Below, one piece after another: positions 44,505 to 54,830 of a DNA stretch of 64,000 nt (position 1 is its first letter; each line of letters starts with the position of its first letter). The notes under the pieces were generated by a model. That model was not told the DNA's origin. It did not search any database and saw only the letters and a list, made by a program, of their open reading frames with translations. The position numbers and the translations under genes are program-made. The DNA is from Voacanga thouarsii (Eukaryota > Streptophyta > Magnoliopsida > Gentianales > Apocynaceae), in assembly GCA_026120185.1 (NCBI GenBank), contig JANUWF010001179.1, positions 3,947,501 through 4,011,500 on the forward strand. The letters are read 5' to 3'.

Positions 44505-45736
44505 TTTAATAGACTATAAGCCACCTATTTGATCATGATTTATAAATTTCGTAGCCATAAGTTTAGTAGTTTAACAGGAAACATTAAACTAGTTTTCAAA
44601 CATGACAATAATTTTAAGATACTTAGAAATATTGTAACTAATTTCCAAAATATTCATGTATAAACACACAAAGAAACACACTAATAAACACAGTAAAATG
44701 GGCTTTACCCCTTTTACATAAATGGATACAAGATCACATAAAACATTTTAACTTACTTTGAATTTCAACTGATTTTTTTTAATGAATTTTTTTATTAAGT
44801 ATTTATTGCACCGTGGGATGGCCTGCTACTTTCTCAAGCTGGCTTTGACTCAAGTTGATGAAGTCCTTTGAATTCAGTGCTTTCTACTGCTATACAAGGT
44901 AAACCTCGGGTATAACTTTGCAGTGCTTTTCATTTAAAAAAAGAGGGGCAAAAAGATCTTGGACAAAGTTCAAAAATTGCAAGATTCATTAATAAGATTG
45001 AATGGAAATAATTAGCAAGGTCGACATCTTCTTAGAGTAAACATATAATAAATAAAGGAATTTTGTAATGGGTCAAGAATTGAAGCTGAGACTTGGTAGG
45101 ATAATGAACTTCCCATGTTTTACTACTCCATTTTCAACAACAAAACTAGAACGGAAGGTCCCTTGAATTAGGACAAACTAAAGTCAGTTTAAAATCCTTT
45201 TGATATTTTTTTATATTAAATTAAGTTCTCATTCCATTCAAAAACAGAAAACGATGCAACATCAATCCAAAAGATTCAACATTTCTATGCAAGATATGTG
45301 ATGCAAATGTATTTTGTTGCCCAGCAATTAAATAATAAGGTATGACAACTTTGGACCAGCCACCCCTTCTATTCCAGAGATTATTCAAATTTTAGTTAGT
45401 CAAAATCAACAAAAAGCATTGCGCACTAGTCAAATAACACCGAATACTTGGATTTATTAGTAAGAACAATCTCACATGCATTTTTGTGAACCATTGGCAG
45501 CCAATATTAGAAGATAAAAAGTTGAGCACTTTAGAGCAAAATTGAATAGCAAAGAGAAAGATACTGAAGAATCTCACCTGTTCAAGCGTAATGGGAACAA
45601 CCTTCGCCCTACCTCTCAATTCTCCCTTCCTTGACCTTACCAGAAAAATTTTACAGAATCAATTAAAATTTTTATTTTTGACATTACCCTCTGCTACATA
45701 CCTAATACGTATATATAAATTAAATACGTACCAACA
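44505..45736 (-). other. CACTA segment upstream of TNPD
   Basis: AT-rich, with no supported coding region. It probably represents the first intron or 5' untranslated part of the minus-strand transcripts. The small frame at 45392-45619 shows no resemblance to any family. Confidence 0.45.
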
Positions 45737-46609
45737 CCGGACACTACTACAGTTTTTTTTTTTTTTTTGGGTGTAGAAACACCATCAAGTCTGGACTGTA
45801 AAATATAATAATTGTAACTCATTACACTGCAGGGACTTGATAAAAGCACAAAAACATAATAAAACAAGAAAGAACTAGCGCTTGGATTGCATTTCCAAAA
45901 TCCAGACATACATGAAACTGACAAAACTATTTGTGGCGATGAGACCACACTGTAGAAAGCTTCATAAGCAGCACAAACAAAGAAGGCACATATAGATTTA
46001 TAGGAGGCCAGTCTTGGCAAAAAGTGAATGCAATTCGTGACACAACACAGGTTTAGAACATAGAAACAACCACGTTGGATAAGACTGCATAGTTTAGTCA
46101 TTCAGATGCTGCAGAGGCCTTTGCTTCATCCACAAGTTCTAGGTTTGAGTATCAATTGGGTTTTTGCTTATTTATATGACCAAAATTTTTCTTCAAATGA
46201 CAAATCCTTATGTGCCTTCACTTTGTTTAAACAATGACACACTACACTTGATTCCCAAGATTCTTGCTAAGACCTTGTCAAGAGGTAAAGAAGGCGGCAG
46301 ATTGAGGCAGGCGGCCAGGGGTGGTCGGGTCAAAACAATGGACGGAGATTCGAACGGCAGATGGTGGTTCTACCATTAGCATTTTGCTGTCTTTTTCTCT
46401 CAGATCCGTGAATGGATTACCCAGTACTAGCACCAGAATGAATTGTTGTGCGAGGCCTCTACGACTACACCATCATTGAAATGAACAATTTAGCTTGCAA
46501 GTAAAAAGAGCACTACGTGATTGGGCACTGTGGTTCCCTTTCATCCGATTTGAGGCTTCTTCTCCCTTATGAGATGGTGGCGTGGGGACTTACCCGGACA
46601 CTACTACAG
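45737..46609 (-). mobile_element. Poly(A)-tailed retroposed insert inside the CACTA element
   Basis: The direct repeats CCGGACACTACTACAG (45737-45752 and 46594-46609), 16 bp and identical, flank 841 bp. On the minus strand this ends in a run of about 16 A (45753-45768 as T on the plus strand). A long duplication plus a poly(A) tail is the signature of LINE-driven retroposition. On the minus strand the insert starts GTAAGTCCCC. It contains no reverse transcriptase, so it is a SINE, a processed transcript or a 5'-truncated piece of one. A short reading DEAKASAASE-stop near 46110-46140 could be the end of a host protein, but this is not established. The 135-codon frame at 46101-45694 runs through the poly(A) and is not credible. 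Confidence 0.75.
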
Positions 46610-47195
46610 ATAACTAAGTCCTAACTGAGAAACACAAATGATTTACCTAGGCAAGGAATGCTTCAAAATTATGCACACAAATGATTTACCTAACAAAGCA
46701 CCCAAAATTATGCAAAAATGAATCTTGCAAGATTCAAGAGCACCCAAATGCACCCTTCGAAAAGCTAATGGAATCTGAGCTTTTTTTTGCCAAAATGTGG
46801 GTTCAAAAAATAAAGAAAAAAATTCAGTGAATCATGGCCAAATTACACCATTCAAACACACATTACACACATTGCTCACTCACAAAAATAGAAAAATAGA
46901 AAACCTCAAGCCATTGAGTTGAAGAAGTCAGCAGCGAGAGCAAACTCCCTTAGCAAGTTACCTTTGCGGCGGCAAAGGGCGAGAGCGACTCCCTTGGCGA
47001 GGCAACTCTGCGGCAGTAAATGAGGAGGACTAGTGCTGACGGTGATGGCAAGGACCAGACTAACGACAACGGAGATTAGGGTGTAGGAGCAAATTGCAGA
47101 AATGGTTGTGGCAAATAGAAGAAGAGCTTGCCGATGGAATTGAGGAAATGGGTTCAGAGAAATGGAATTGAGATTTGCTATAATTTGTACATCTG
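46610..47195 (-). other. CACTA 5' leader region with a small tandem duplication
   Basis: On the minus strand this is C/T-rich, like a plant 5' untranslated exon. A GCAAAGGTAACTT splice-donor-like site lies near 46960. Two copies of a ~45-bp unit (GCGAGAGCRA..CTCCCTT..GCGGCGG on the plus strand) sit at 46934-47015. The 152-codon frame (47364-46906) runs through the subterminal repeats and shows no family resemblance. Confidence 0.5.
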
Positions 47196-47725
47196 CAAAA
47201 GAATTTTCCGTGGCTAATTTGTAGCTATACAGCCACGGATCAGCCACGCCATTATTCAAATAATTTTCAAAATATGTCGTGGCTGATTTGCTACGAATCA
47301 GCCACGGAATTTTTACAAAAATTTTTGAATTTGTAAAAAATATTCCGTTGCTGATTCGTATCAAATCAAGTGCGAATCAACAGCAAATAAATTTCTGTGG
47401 CTGATCAGAAACGTATCGGCCATGGAAATATTTGATTATATAATTGCATTACAAAAACAAAAAAAAAAAATCCGTGGCGGATTCATATCAAATCAGCCGT
47501 GGATCATCAACAAATACTTTTCATAAAATTTTTAACCATTTCCGTGGCTGATCCGTAGGTGATCAGATACAGATCAACCACGAATTTTTTCTTGACAACG
47601 TTATTCGAATTCTCCCACATATCAACCACGGATTAGCCACAAAATTTAATCTGTTGCTGATCCGTTGGTGTTGTGTGGGTAATCAGCCACACATGATTTC
47701 TGTGGCTGAATTCTGTGGCAGATAC
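47196..47725. repeat. Right subterminal repeat array of the CACTA element
   Basis: About 20 copies by eye of the same CCGTGGCTGATT / AATCAGCCACGG motif as in the left array, in both orientations, with more decayed members such as CCGTTGCTGATTCG. It lies directly inside the right terminal inverted repeat. Confidence 0.88.
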
Positions 47726-47742
47726 TCCATTTTCCAGTAGTG

Positions 47743-48455
47743 ATTGTAGCGGTGGATATTTGTTATACGGATGTTTATTATTAAATTTTATAGGAGGTTA
47801 CATAGTGATTTTGTTCAAAGGATGCTGAGGAATCTGATTTGTGTGAGGATATTGAATCTTATTACTTTATGGAATTGCTGTCTATTTTTGGTAGCTTTGA
47901 GATAATGCTCTATTTTGCGTGATTTTGTGGTGTTTTGTTAAATCTGGTGGCTATTAAATTTGCTTTGTTTGTTGAATAAGAGGGATATTGAGTTGTTGTT
48001 TTGGAGAGTTGAACAGGATTGGGGTTTTAAGTGGTTTTGGAGTAAAGTTGGGTATTTGAATTTAAATTCACTATTTTTGCCACGTTAAAGAAAATACATT
48101 ATGTTAAGGGAATATAAATACATATTTGTGTGGAAAATGCTGAAATGTTTTTGGCGTCATCATACTTATGTTGTGGATCTTTTAGATATTATGAGACTAA
48201 ATGGCAATTGATATTTTCTTGGGAATTGTTGGATATTTATTGCTTGGATTTTGTTGAATGTATTGCTTTGCAAATATAGTAGAGTATATTTTATATTTCT
48301 TTATATTTTGATTTATTCTTTCTGGTGTTTATGTTTTCTATTTTCTTATGTATGTTTAGAGTTGATTGAGTTGATTTGATTTGGACTTATTGTGGATTAA
48401 ATTGGTTGTGGTTGTACTTTGGGGTGGAGTTACTATGAATTAGAGGATTTATGGT
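47743..48455 (+). other. Continuation of Gypsy-2 non-coding region right of CACTA
   Basis: T- and G-rich sequence that continues the 38100-38233 flank after one copy of ATT is removed. It has no open frame. It may be the intron or leader upstream of the env-like frame. Confidence 0.5.
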
Positions 48456-49180
48456 TTGAGTTGGTTTGTTGTGTTTAGTTGGGATTGGATTCTTGTTATT
48501 TTGACAAGAGAAGACCCTCCATTTTTCTACCTATTTTTCTTATACACTCTCATTATTCCACCTAGACAGTACAAGCTTCCACCTAAGAGAAAGAGGGGTG
48601 AAACTTCTACTAGTATTTTGTGGCCCTATTCAGATAGATTAGCCGGGCTCCTATTTTAGGATTGACAAAGGTGTACTATCCTATATCAGTGAAGGAGTTT
48701 TTTGCCAATATATCTAATAAGAGACATAGTACTCTAAGGACTGTGGGCACTGTGGTCGGAGAGGTACCAATTTACTTATCTAGGGGGTCCTAGATGAGAT
48801 TCTTGGGGTAGAGGATGAGGGATCCTAGGCAGAGATAGCTACATACAATAAGAGGGTCACCTTTTAGCCTAACTAGGACTTCTCTACTATTTGTCAGGAG
48901 TTTCAGCTCTTTTACACCCAGGTAAGGTCCATCATGATTCTTCAGGTTACCAACATGCCCCCTCACCTCCAACTTATTATCTATCTTTTAGGCTTTAATG
49001 TTTTCCTTAAAGCTGGTAGTCTCAATTAGGCTCGGGTTATTGATATATATATCTTATACAAGATCATGCATTCCTAACCTATCCCACTAGCTCCCATTAT
49101 TGTCTCATACATAAGAGAGGTTGTAGTATTTAGCTACACCTCTAGAGCTTTTATTTTTCCCTACTTATTACTCATATCCT
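48456..49180 (+). pseudogene. Env-like / putative plant transposon protein frame of Gypsy-2, broken
   Basis: The first piece (48456-48659) ends with PPRQYKLPPKRKRGETSTS, a motif I associate with the N-terminal part of Athila env-like proteins. After a frameshift near 48657 the reading continues VYYPISVKEFFANIS and TLRTVGTVVGEVPIYLSRGS, which resembles the plant transposon protein domain found in Athila third frames. At least six stops follow. The frame is cut at 49181 by the Gypsy-3 LTR. Function in Athila is unknown; an envelope role has been proposed for related frames. Confidence 0.6.
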
Positions 49181-49493
49181 TGATGCCTAAATTTTGGATA
49201 TATAAAAATCATCAAATTTAAATATATACATTAGTCAAGTTTTAATTAAAACATTAATCCCAAAATACACATACAAGCAAGTATACTTATCGCAAGCATA
49301 ATATAGAGAATTAACGAATATCGATCTATAAAAAATTAAGTACACACTAGTCACTTTTCATTCATTGTATAACCTTCCCAAATAAAGTGACAAAATACTA
49401 AAAAAAAAAAAAAGAATGAATGAAATATGTACAACTCAAGGATGTAGGAATATGTAATTTAGACAACTATCCTAAAAAAAATGATAATGAATA
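49181..49493 (-). repeat. Gypsy-3 LTR, left part
   Basis: TGATGCCTAAATTTTGGATAT aligns with the Gypsy-1 LTR start (TGTTGTGTTTGAATTTGGGTAT). The following 300 bp follow it in order, for example TTTTAATTAAAACATTAA and TCACTTTTCATTCATTGT. It is diverged from Gypsy-1 and interrupted at 49493 by Copia-B, resuming at 63460. By similarity to Gypsy-1 the element is on the minus strand. No PBS is seen to the left, so this would be its 3' LTR or a solo LTR. Confidence 0.75.
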
Positions 49494-51240
49494 TGTTAGT
49501 GTTGTGCCCTAGAGGCAATCACTTATACTTTGTATATGATACATTTATTTTATAATACAAGGCATTTTTTATCTTTCAGTTTGTCTTTTTTACTTTCATG
49601 TAAAATAGCTTTTAGATAAAGTCCCTAGTACAACATCGTGTTAAGGAAATCATGATAGAGATCATGATGTGATATTCCTACTAAATTTATTGTGTTAGTA
49701 CTTAAATAATCCCCAGTCGTAGTATTAATAAGATAGGACATTATTAATGCATTAAGACTAGCACATGTTAAACTTCCTGATCAGATCAAGTGGTGGTTCT
49801 CATACCTGTGAGTATTGAGATACTTAAAATTAACATGTGAATACTTGTTAATAGAACAAGTACATTGGATGACCTGACTATGAGATAATCACATCGATAA
49901 CTATGTAGTGCCAGTGATAGAATCTCGTTATAGCAAACGTGCAAGTATCCTTAGACTTGAGATCTCCAAGGTACTTTGTTCGCTGAGCATTGTACTTTAA
50001 TTCTAATCTCTGAAGCCAGATCAAGGGCCATCTATGGGAGATATTAAGTACAATGTAAGGTAAATGAAAGTAGTTGAGAAGGTCAATAAAGGATTCACCA
50101 CTCCTAATAGCATGGGCGAATATCTCATGGCCACTTATTGAAATTACTACTCATGAAATTCTTGGCCAAGGTGATTGTGTATTAGAAATAGTTCCAATTA
50201 ATATACATGTAGAGTAGTGGATTCTTGGTACAAGTACTAATATATTCAGGTCAGAATTAATATATATTTTGGAAGGAGTTGGCGTTAATTCCGTACTCCA
50301 AACCAAATGAGATATTATATAGTGAAGGATTGTATTGTAGTTTGTTATTAAAGGGTTCATGTCAAGCCACTGGACTTTCTGAACTTTTAGGTAGTCATGA
50401 TGTGTTGCTAAATACCACTCAGATATGTTGAATATGGATTTATTAATTGATGAATTAATAAACCAATCATAATTAGAATTAATAAGTCAATTCTAAACTA
50501 TTAAGGATTTTTAATCTCAAATATGTTTGGATTAATTCATATTCGTTACTAATTGGCTGGGAAATCTAATAGGTCACACACAATAGATGATTAAATACTC
50601 AAGATGTTATTTAATAATATTGTCGGGTTAATTGTGAGAAATAGAAGTAATTGTGATCAAATTATAATTAGTTATAATTTTAGGCCAAATTGTGATTGCT
50701 AAAACTTATGATTTCCAATTGCAATTTGGGAATTCTAATTTGATTAGAATTCACAGAAACACGTTTTCTTTGGGAGATGTTTTGGAGATGACACCATGGT
50801 GATTGATTACTTGAATTTAATAGAGAGAATTGTTCTCTCAGTAAATTCAGAACACACAGCTTCTTCTCTCTAACTCTCTCCCTCTCTCGTTTCTTTTCAG
50901 CACACAGAAATGAACCCTAGCCGAAAATAAAACTCTTCTATTAGAGAGTTTTTTTTTTTCCTTGAGTCCCTCGTGTGGTTACTTTCAGAGATAGCTCTGT
51001 GCTTGAGTTGTGGTGGTTTGACTTGATCAATCTAGGAGAAGCCATAATCCGTTTTTACATGCGAGGTTGTTGTATCACGCCTTTAGACACGAAGGAAGTT
51101 TTGAATGGCAGATAAACCTGGCAAAAGTATATCTTCTTGTCTTTTTATCCATCTATTACACATATATGCGGTCTTTTTGTCATAGAATCCTTTTATTTCC
51201 GTTGCGTAATGTATATTTAATGCATGTAAGGGTTCTAACA
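49494..51240 (+). repeat. Copia-B 5' LTR (1747 bp)
   Basis: It starts TGTTAGTGTTGTGCCC and ends GGGTTCTAACA. It matches the 3' LTR block by block, for example GAGGCAATCACTT and GGATGACCTGACTATGAG. The R/U5 part near 50860-50960 is CT-rich with TCTCTCTAACTCTCTCC. It holds no coding sequence. Confidence 0.92.
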
Positions 51241-51241
51241 G

Positions 51242-51253
51242 TGGTATTAGAGC
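51242..51253 (+). promoter_or_regulatory. tRNA-Met primer binding site of Copia-B
   Basis: TGGTATTAGAGC, 1 nt past the LTR end, matches 11 of 12 bases of the canonical plant copia PBS. Confidence 0.88.
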
Positions 51254-53391
51254 CACTTGTATGTGATTTACGGACATTCATCACCATGAAAGTTGTTTCA
51301 TGTTTGTCTCTGTTTTCGTTTTATGTGGTGATCATGTTTCTGGAAAATTATTTTCCGATTGATTTTGATATCTAAAAATTGTTTCAGTTCACGTCTTGAA
51401 ATTGTTTTAAGCATTTTGGGCTTTTGTGATATGAAAGTTGATTTCTGTGGGCTTGGTTTGACATATACGCATCCCAATATATTCACAAAGTGTTCTCCAT
51501 TCTGTCTTGAAAATGTTTCCAGACAATTGAAATCATTTCAAGAATGCTTGGTATGTCTCTGTTGTGTTTTGAAAACTGATATCCATGCCTTATTTTCTGT
51601 ACAGGAAATGTTTTCTGTAATCTTGTTTTTTTGCAGAATTCGTTGAAGTATTTTTCCCAGAAATAGTTTATGGGAAGAAGAAGAAATGGAAAAAAAAAAA
51701 AAGGTTTTTCTTTGCCCCCAAGTCATGACTTGAGGCACAATTGGCCCCAATCACGGCTCGCTTGGGACTTGCTTCCCAAAGCCTGGTGTCTGTGGGGTGA
51801 TCATGGTGTTCATCCTCCCTAGGATGAAATTTTGTTTGTTGTGGGTTTGATATAAATTTTTTTTTTCCTTTCAATTTCGTTTGGTTTTTGTTTTCTAGTA
51901 GCCCACTGGTTTTTTTCTTCTTTTTGCACGAATGCCCAAATCTTCCCAGAAATTATGTTTTGGGACTAACCAATATTAATTTCTAAAATTGGTTTTGGAA
52001 ATTAATATATATTATCTAAAATAGTGATTTTAGATATGTAAAAAAGAATAAAATAAGTTTTTTTTATTAATTCTCATTTTGGGAATTAAATCTAATTATG
52101 ATTTAGTTTTTAATTGTGACCTATGATTTGGGATAAAATTATATTTTGGAAATTAATATATTTTTAAAATATTAATTTTAGATTATATATTATTAATTAA
52201 TTTCTAAAATATGATTTTAGCAATTAATAATTTTTTTTAAAATATTGATTTTAGATTTTATCCCAATTAAATCTCTAGAATTTGATTTTTGAAATTAAAT
52301 TTAAAATATTGATTTTAAATTTTATCTTTATTTAATTTCTAGAATTTGATTTTAGAAACTAAATCTAAATTTGTTTTATTTTTTAAATTTTTTAAAGCAT
52401 AATATAGACTAAAACCAAATTATATTTGTTCATGACTTTTTTTTTTTATATAGTTTTGGTTTTTATTAAATAGGACCTGCAAGTCCTACCTTCTCTAAAT
52501 TTTTTGTGTAATTCTCTTCTTATCTAACTCTCCTTAAATGTAACTCGAGGTTTCTCTATTTAGAAAATTTATGTAATTAGATTACATATGCTAGATAGGG
52601 ATAAAATTATTTTAGTTTTGGAGATGGCAACCAATATAAGAAGGCAAGAGGGTAAGACCTTCTACTTAAAACATGAATGAACACATAGGGTTAACCATGT
52701 TAATTTTCTTTTTGGCTCAAGGAAATTAATTTAGGAAAAGTTCACAACTATACCACGTAATTGCTTTATTACCATGATTATCAATTTATGTGATTTATTG
52801 ATATATTTATACATGTCATTTGATGAAATCACAAAAAGGAATAAACCCCTCAATTAATATTAAACTTAATTCCTTTTGTTAAAATAGTAAGAACAAGAGT
52901 TTCGAGATCAAGTTGTTGGGCTAACCTAAGCTTACTCAACATCGGGCATGTTCAAACTATGGAATTAAGTTCTTATCGAATTAAATTCCCGATTAATGGA
53001 TCGGGTTTAACTAAATTCTTTATCCCGATTAGGCTAACTTAAGCAAAAAAAAATTTAGAGAAAATATTGCGATAGCCCAAAAGGTTTTAAGATTAAAAGA
53101 TATTAATCACCCAATGATTCGGTAATTACATACGATGTAATTGGTATTGGAAACTTACCATTGAACTCAAGGGTGGCTTGTTGGGCAAACCCAAAGTTAT
53201 TCTTGAGAAATTTGGATACTGGTCCATTAAGAAAGCTTCCAACGGGTTTTCCCGAATCAATAGTAGGGGCTATTGGTTTGAGTAAAATAGTGGAAGAATA
53301 ATGCGATTAATTAAAGGCCTAATTATCTTCATTACATGTGTATATACATTTAGCTAATTTTCTCTATCTTTATATCTAGGTCACATGCATC
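51254..53391 (+). other. Copia-B untranslated leader
   Basis: This is 2.1 kb. It contains a perfect 14-bp palindrome CAAGTCATGACTTG (51719-51732) and a stem-loop at 51809-51828. An AT-rich part (51970-52400) has a degenerate unit, TTAATTTCTAAAAT followed by ATTTTAGAAATTAA, recurring several times in inverted arrangement. The gag ATG at 53392 ends the leader. Small frames here are not supported. Confidence 0.7.
51809..51828 (+). other. Stem-loop in the Copia-B leader
   Basis: TTCATCCTCCCTAGGATGAA: 8-bp arms with a CCCT loop. In the sense direction this is nearly identical to one stem-loop of the Copia-A2 leader (TGCATCCTCCCGAGGATGCA, 31169-31150), although the two elements otherwise belong to different families. 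Confidence 0.65.
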
Positions 53392-54200
53392 ATGTCAACC
53401 AATCTAAACTTATGTAGCATTTTGGAGACCAACAAACTAACTGAATCAAAATATCTGGACTGGTATAGAAACTTGAAAATCGTTCTCAAGTCGGAAAAGT
53501 TGCTCTACGTGTTAGATGCTCATATTCCGTCACCACCAACTCAAGATGCTCATGTTAATGAGCATGCTATCCACAAGAAGCATAAGGAAGACAATGACAC
53601 GACATCTTGTATTATGTTGGCGTCAATGACTCTTAAGTTGTAAAAATAACACAAGCATATGATGCTCAATCGATGATTCTCCATCTTTGAGAGTTGTTTA
53701 ACGCCCAAGCCAGAGTAGAGAGATGAGATCTTGAAGCAACTGTTCCGTTATAAAATGGCTAAGGGTGCTTCTTTAGCTACTCATGGGCTGAAGATGTTAG
53801 GCTTGATCAAGAAGCTTGGTTCTCTTGGGTTCGTTATGGACCATGAATTAAGTGTTGACTCAATTCTACAATCTTTACCTAATTGTTTTTCACAATTTGT
53901 GATTAACTATCAGATGAATAGGATTGAGTCCACTATTCTTGAGTTGATCAATTTTCTCAAGACTGTGGAGTCCTTTATAAAGAAGGATTCCAATGCAGTC
54001 TAGATGGTAGAATCTTCTTCTTCCAAGAAGAAAGTTCAAAGGAAAAAGAAGAAGGCTTCTTCTAAGCCCAAAAGTGGTGTGAATTAGAAAGATACATCCA
54101 CCAAAGGCCCATGCCATCACAGTGGCAAAATGGGCCATTGGAGGTACAACTATAAAGCCTACTTGGAGACCGTCAAAGAAAAGAAGTAGAAGGAGAAGCT
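53392..54200 (+). pseudogene. Copia-B gag
   Basis: ATG at 53392. It reads LETNKLTESKYLDWYRNLKIVLKSEKLLYVLD, the N-terminal motif of copia gag (UBN2 family). A middle stretch at 53643-53730 lies in another frame (TQAYDAQSMILHL, ELFNAQARVER), so there is a pair of compensating shifts. Then KQLFRYKMAKGASLATHGLKMLGLIKKL, SILQSLPNCFSQFVINYQMN and a lysine-rich tail follow. The zinc knuckle at about 54105-54150 reads CHHSGKMGHWRYN, with two cysteines lost. Confidence 0.85.
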
Positions 54201-54830
54201 TGCGGGCACTTCTACTTATACTCTTGGTATGTTTATGATTGAGATAAATACTGCATTTAGAAATAAGATATGGGTATTGGATACCAGTTGTAGATCTCAT
54301 TCGTGCAATAACTTATAGGGACTAAAGGGCAGTAGAAGGCTAGAGAAAGGAGATGTGGACCTACATACTGTAAATAAAGCAAAGGTTGCTGCACTTGTTG
54401 TGGAGACATATGAGCTGAACCTGCCTTCAGGATTAGTTTTAGAATTGCAAAACTATTATTTTGTACCAATTTTAATAAAAAATATTATCTCAGTTACGTG
54501 CTTAGACTAGTACGGATTTTATTTGATATGTAAGAATAAATGTTTTTTTTTCATTGAATGATATTCATTATGGTTCTGCAACTTTGGTTAATCGTTTATA
54601 TGTTCTAGACATGGATAATCTAATTCTCAATATAAATAATAAGAAACCAAAGATTGATAACTCAAACACCTTTTACTTATGGCATTACCGTTCAGGTCAT
54701 GTAAACAAGAATCGTGTTTCTAAGTTACACAGGCTTGGTGACTTTGGGTCATTTGATATAAATCATATAGCACTTGTGAGTCTTGTTTACTAGGTAAAAT
54801 CGCTAAAACTACTTTTTCTGGAAAAGGAGA
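54201..54830 (+). pseudogene. Copia-B protease and pre-integrase region
   Basis: In the gag frame IWVLDTSCRSHSCNNL stands where D-T/S-G is expected, so the glycine of the protease active site is replaced by serine. Downstream LVLELQNYYFVPILIKNIISV is the usual linker. The pre-integrase zinc segment lies in another frame (54554-54793: FYLWHYRSGHVNKNRVSKLHRLG). Stops and a shift lie between about 54500 and 54560. Confidence 0.8.

Larger units (their letters stand above)
38234..47742 (-). mobile_element. Complete CACTA (En/Spm-type) DNA transposon, 9509 bp
   Basis: The termini are CACTATTGGAAA (38234) and, in inverse complement, CACTACTGGAAA (47742), 11 of 12 identical. The 3-bp target duplication ATT is perfect (38231-38233 and 47743-47745). 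Both ends carry dense subterminal repeats. TNPD-like (tnp2) and TNPA-like (plant En/Spm transposase family) genes lie on the minus strand in the usual order, so the 5' end of the transposon is at the right. Several stops in TNPD suggest it is no longer autonomous. Confidence 0.95.
34015..49180 (+). mobile_element. Gypsy-2: Athila-type element with gag and env-like region but no pol, split by CACTA
   Basis: The left LTR (34015-35454), a decayed tRNA-Asp PBS (35461-35478), gag (35986-37258), then a leader-like region and an env-like frame (48456-49180) all lie on the plus strand. Protease, RT, RNase H and integrase are absent: gag ends at NFFK and the sequence passes directly to non-coding DNA. 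CACTA is inserted at 38234 with an ATT duplication, and Gypsy-3 starts at 49181. The right LTR is not in the window. Confidence 0.75.

Noticed and set aside
45694..46101. 135-codon frame on the minus strand in the CACTA element
   Set aside because: It runs through the poly(A) tail of the retroposed insert, giving a lysine run, and continues into the flanking DNA. It has no family resemblance.
45753..46593. Intron-generating (introner-type) element, because it starts GTAAGT and is followed by CTGTAG
   Set aside because: Splicing at these sites would not remove the duplicated 16 bp cleanly, and the poly(A) tail is explained better by retroposition.
46906..47364. 152-codon minus-strand frame at the CACTA right end
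   Set aside because: It crosses the subterminal repeats and the 45-bp duplication, where coding is unlikely. It may overlap a 5' untranslated exon.
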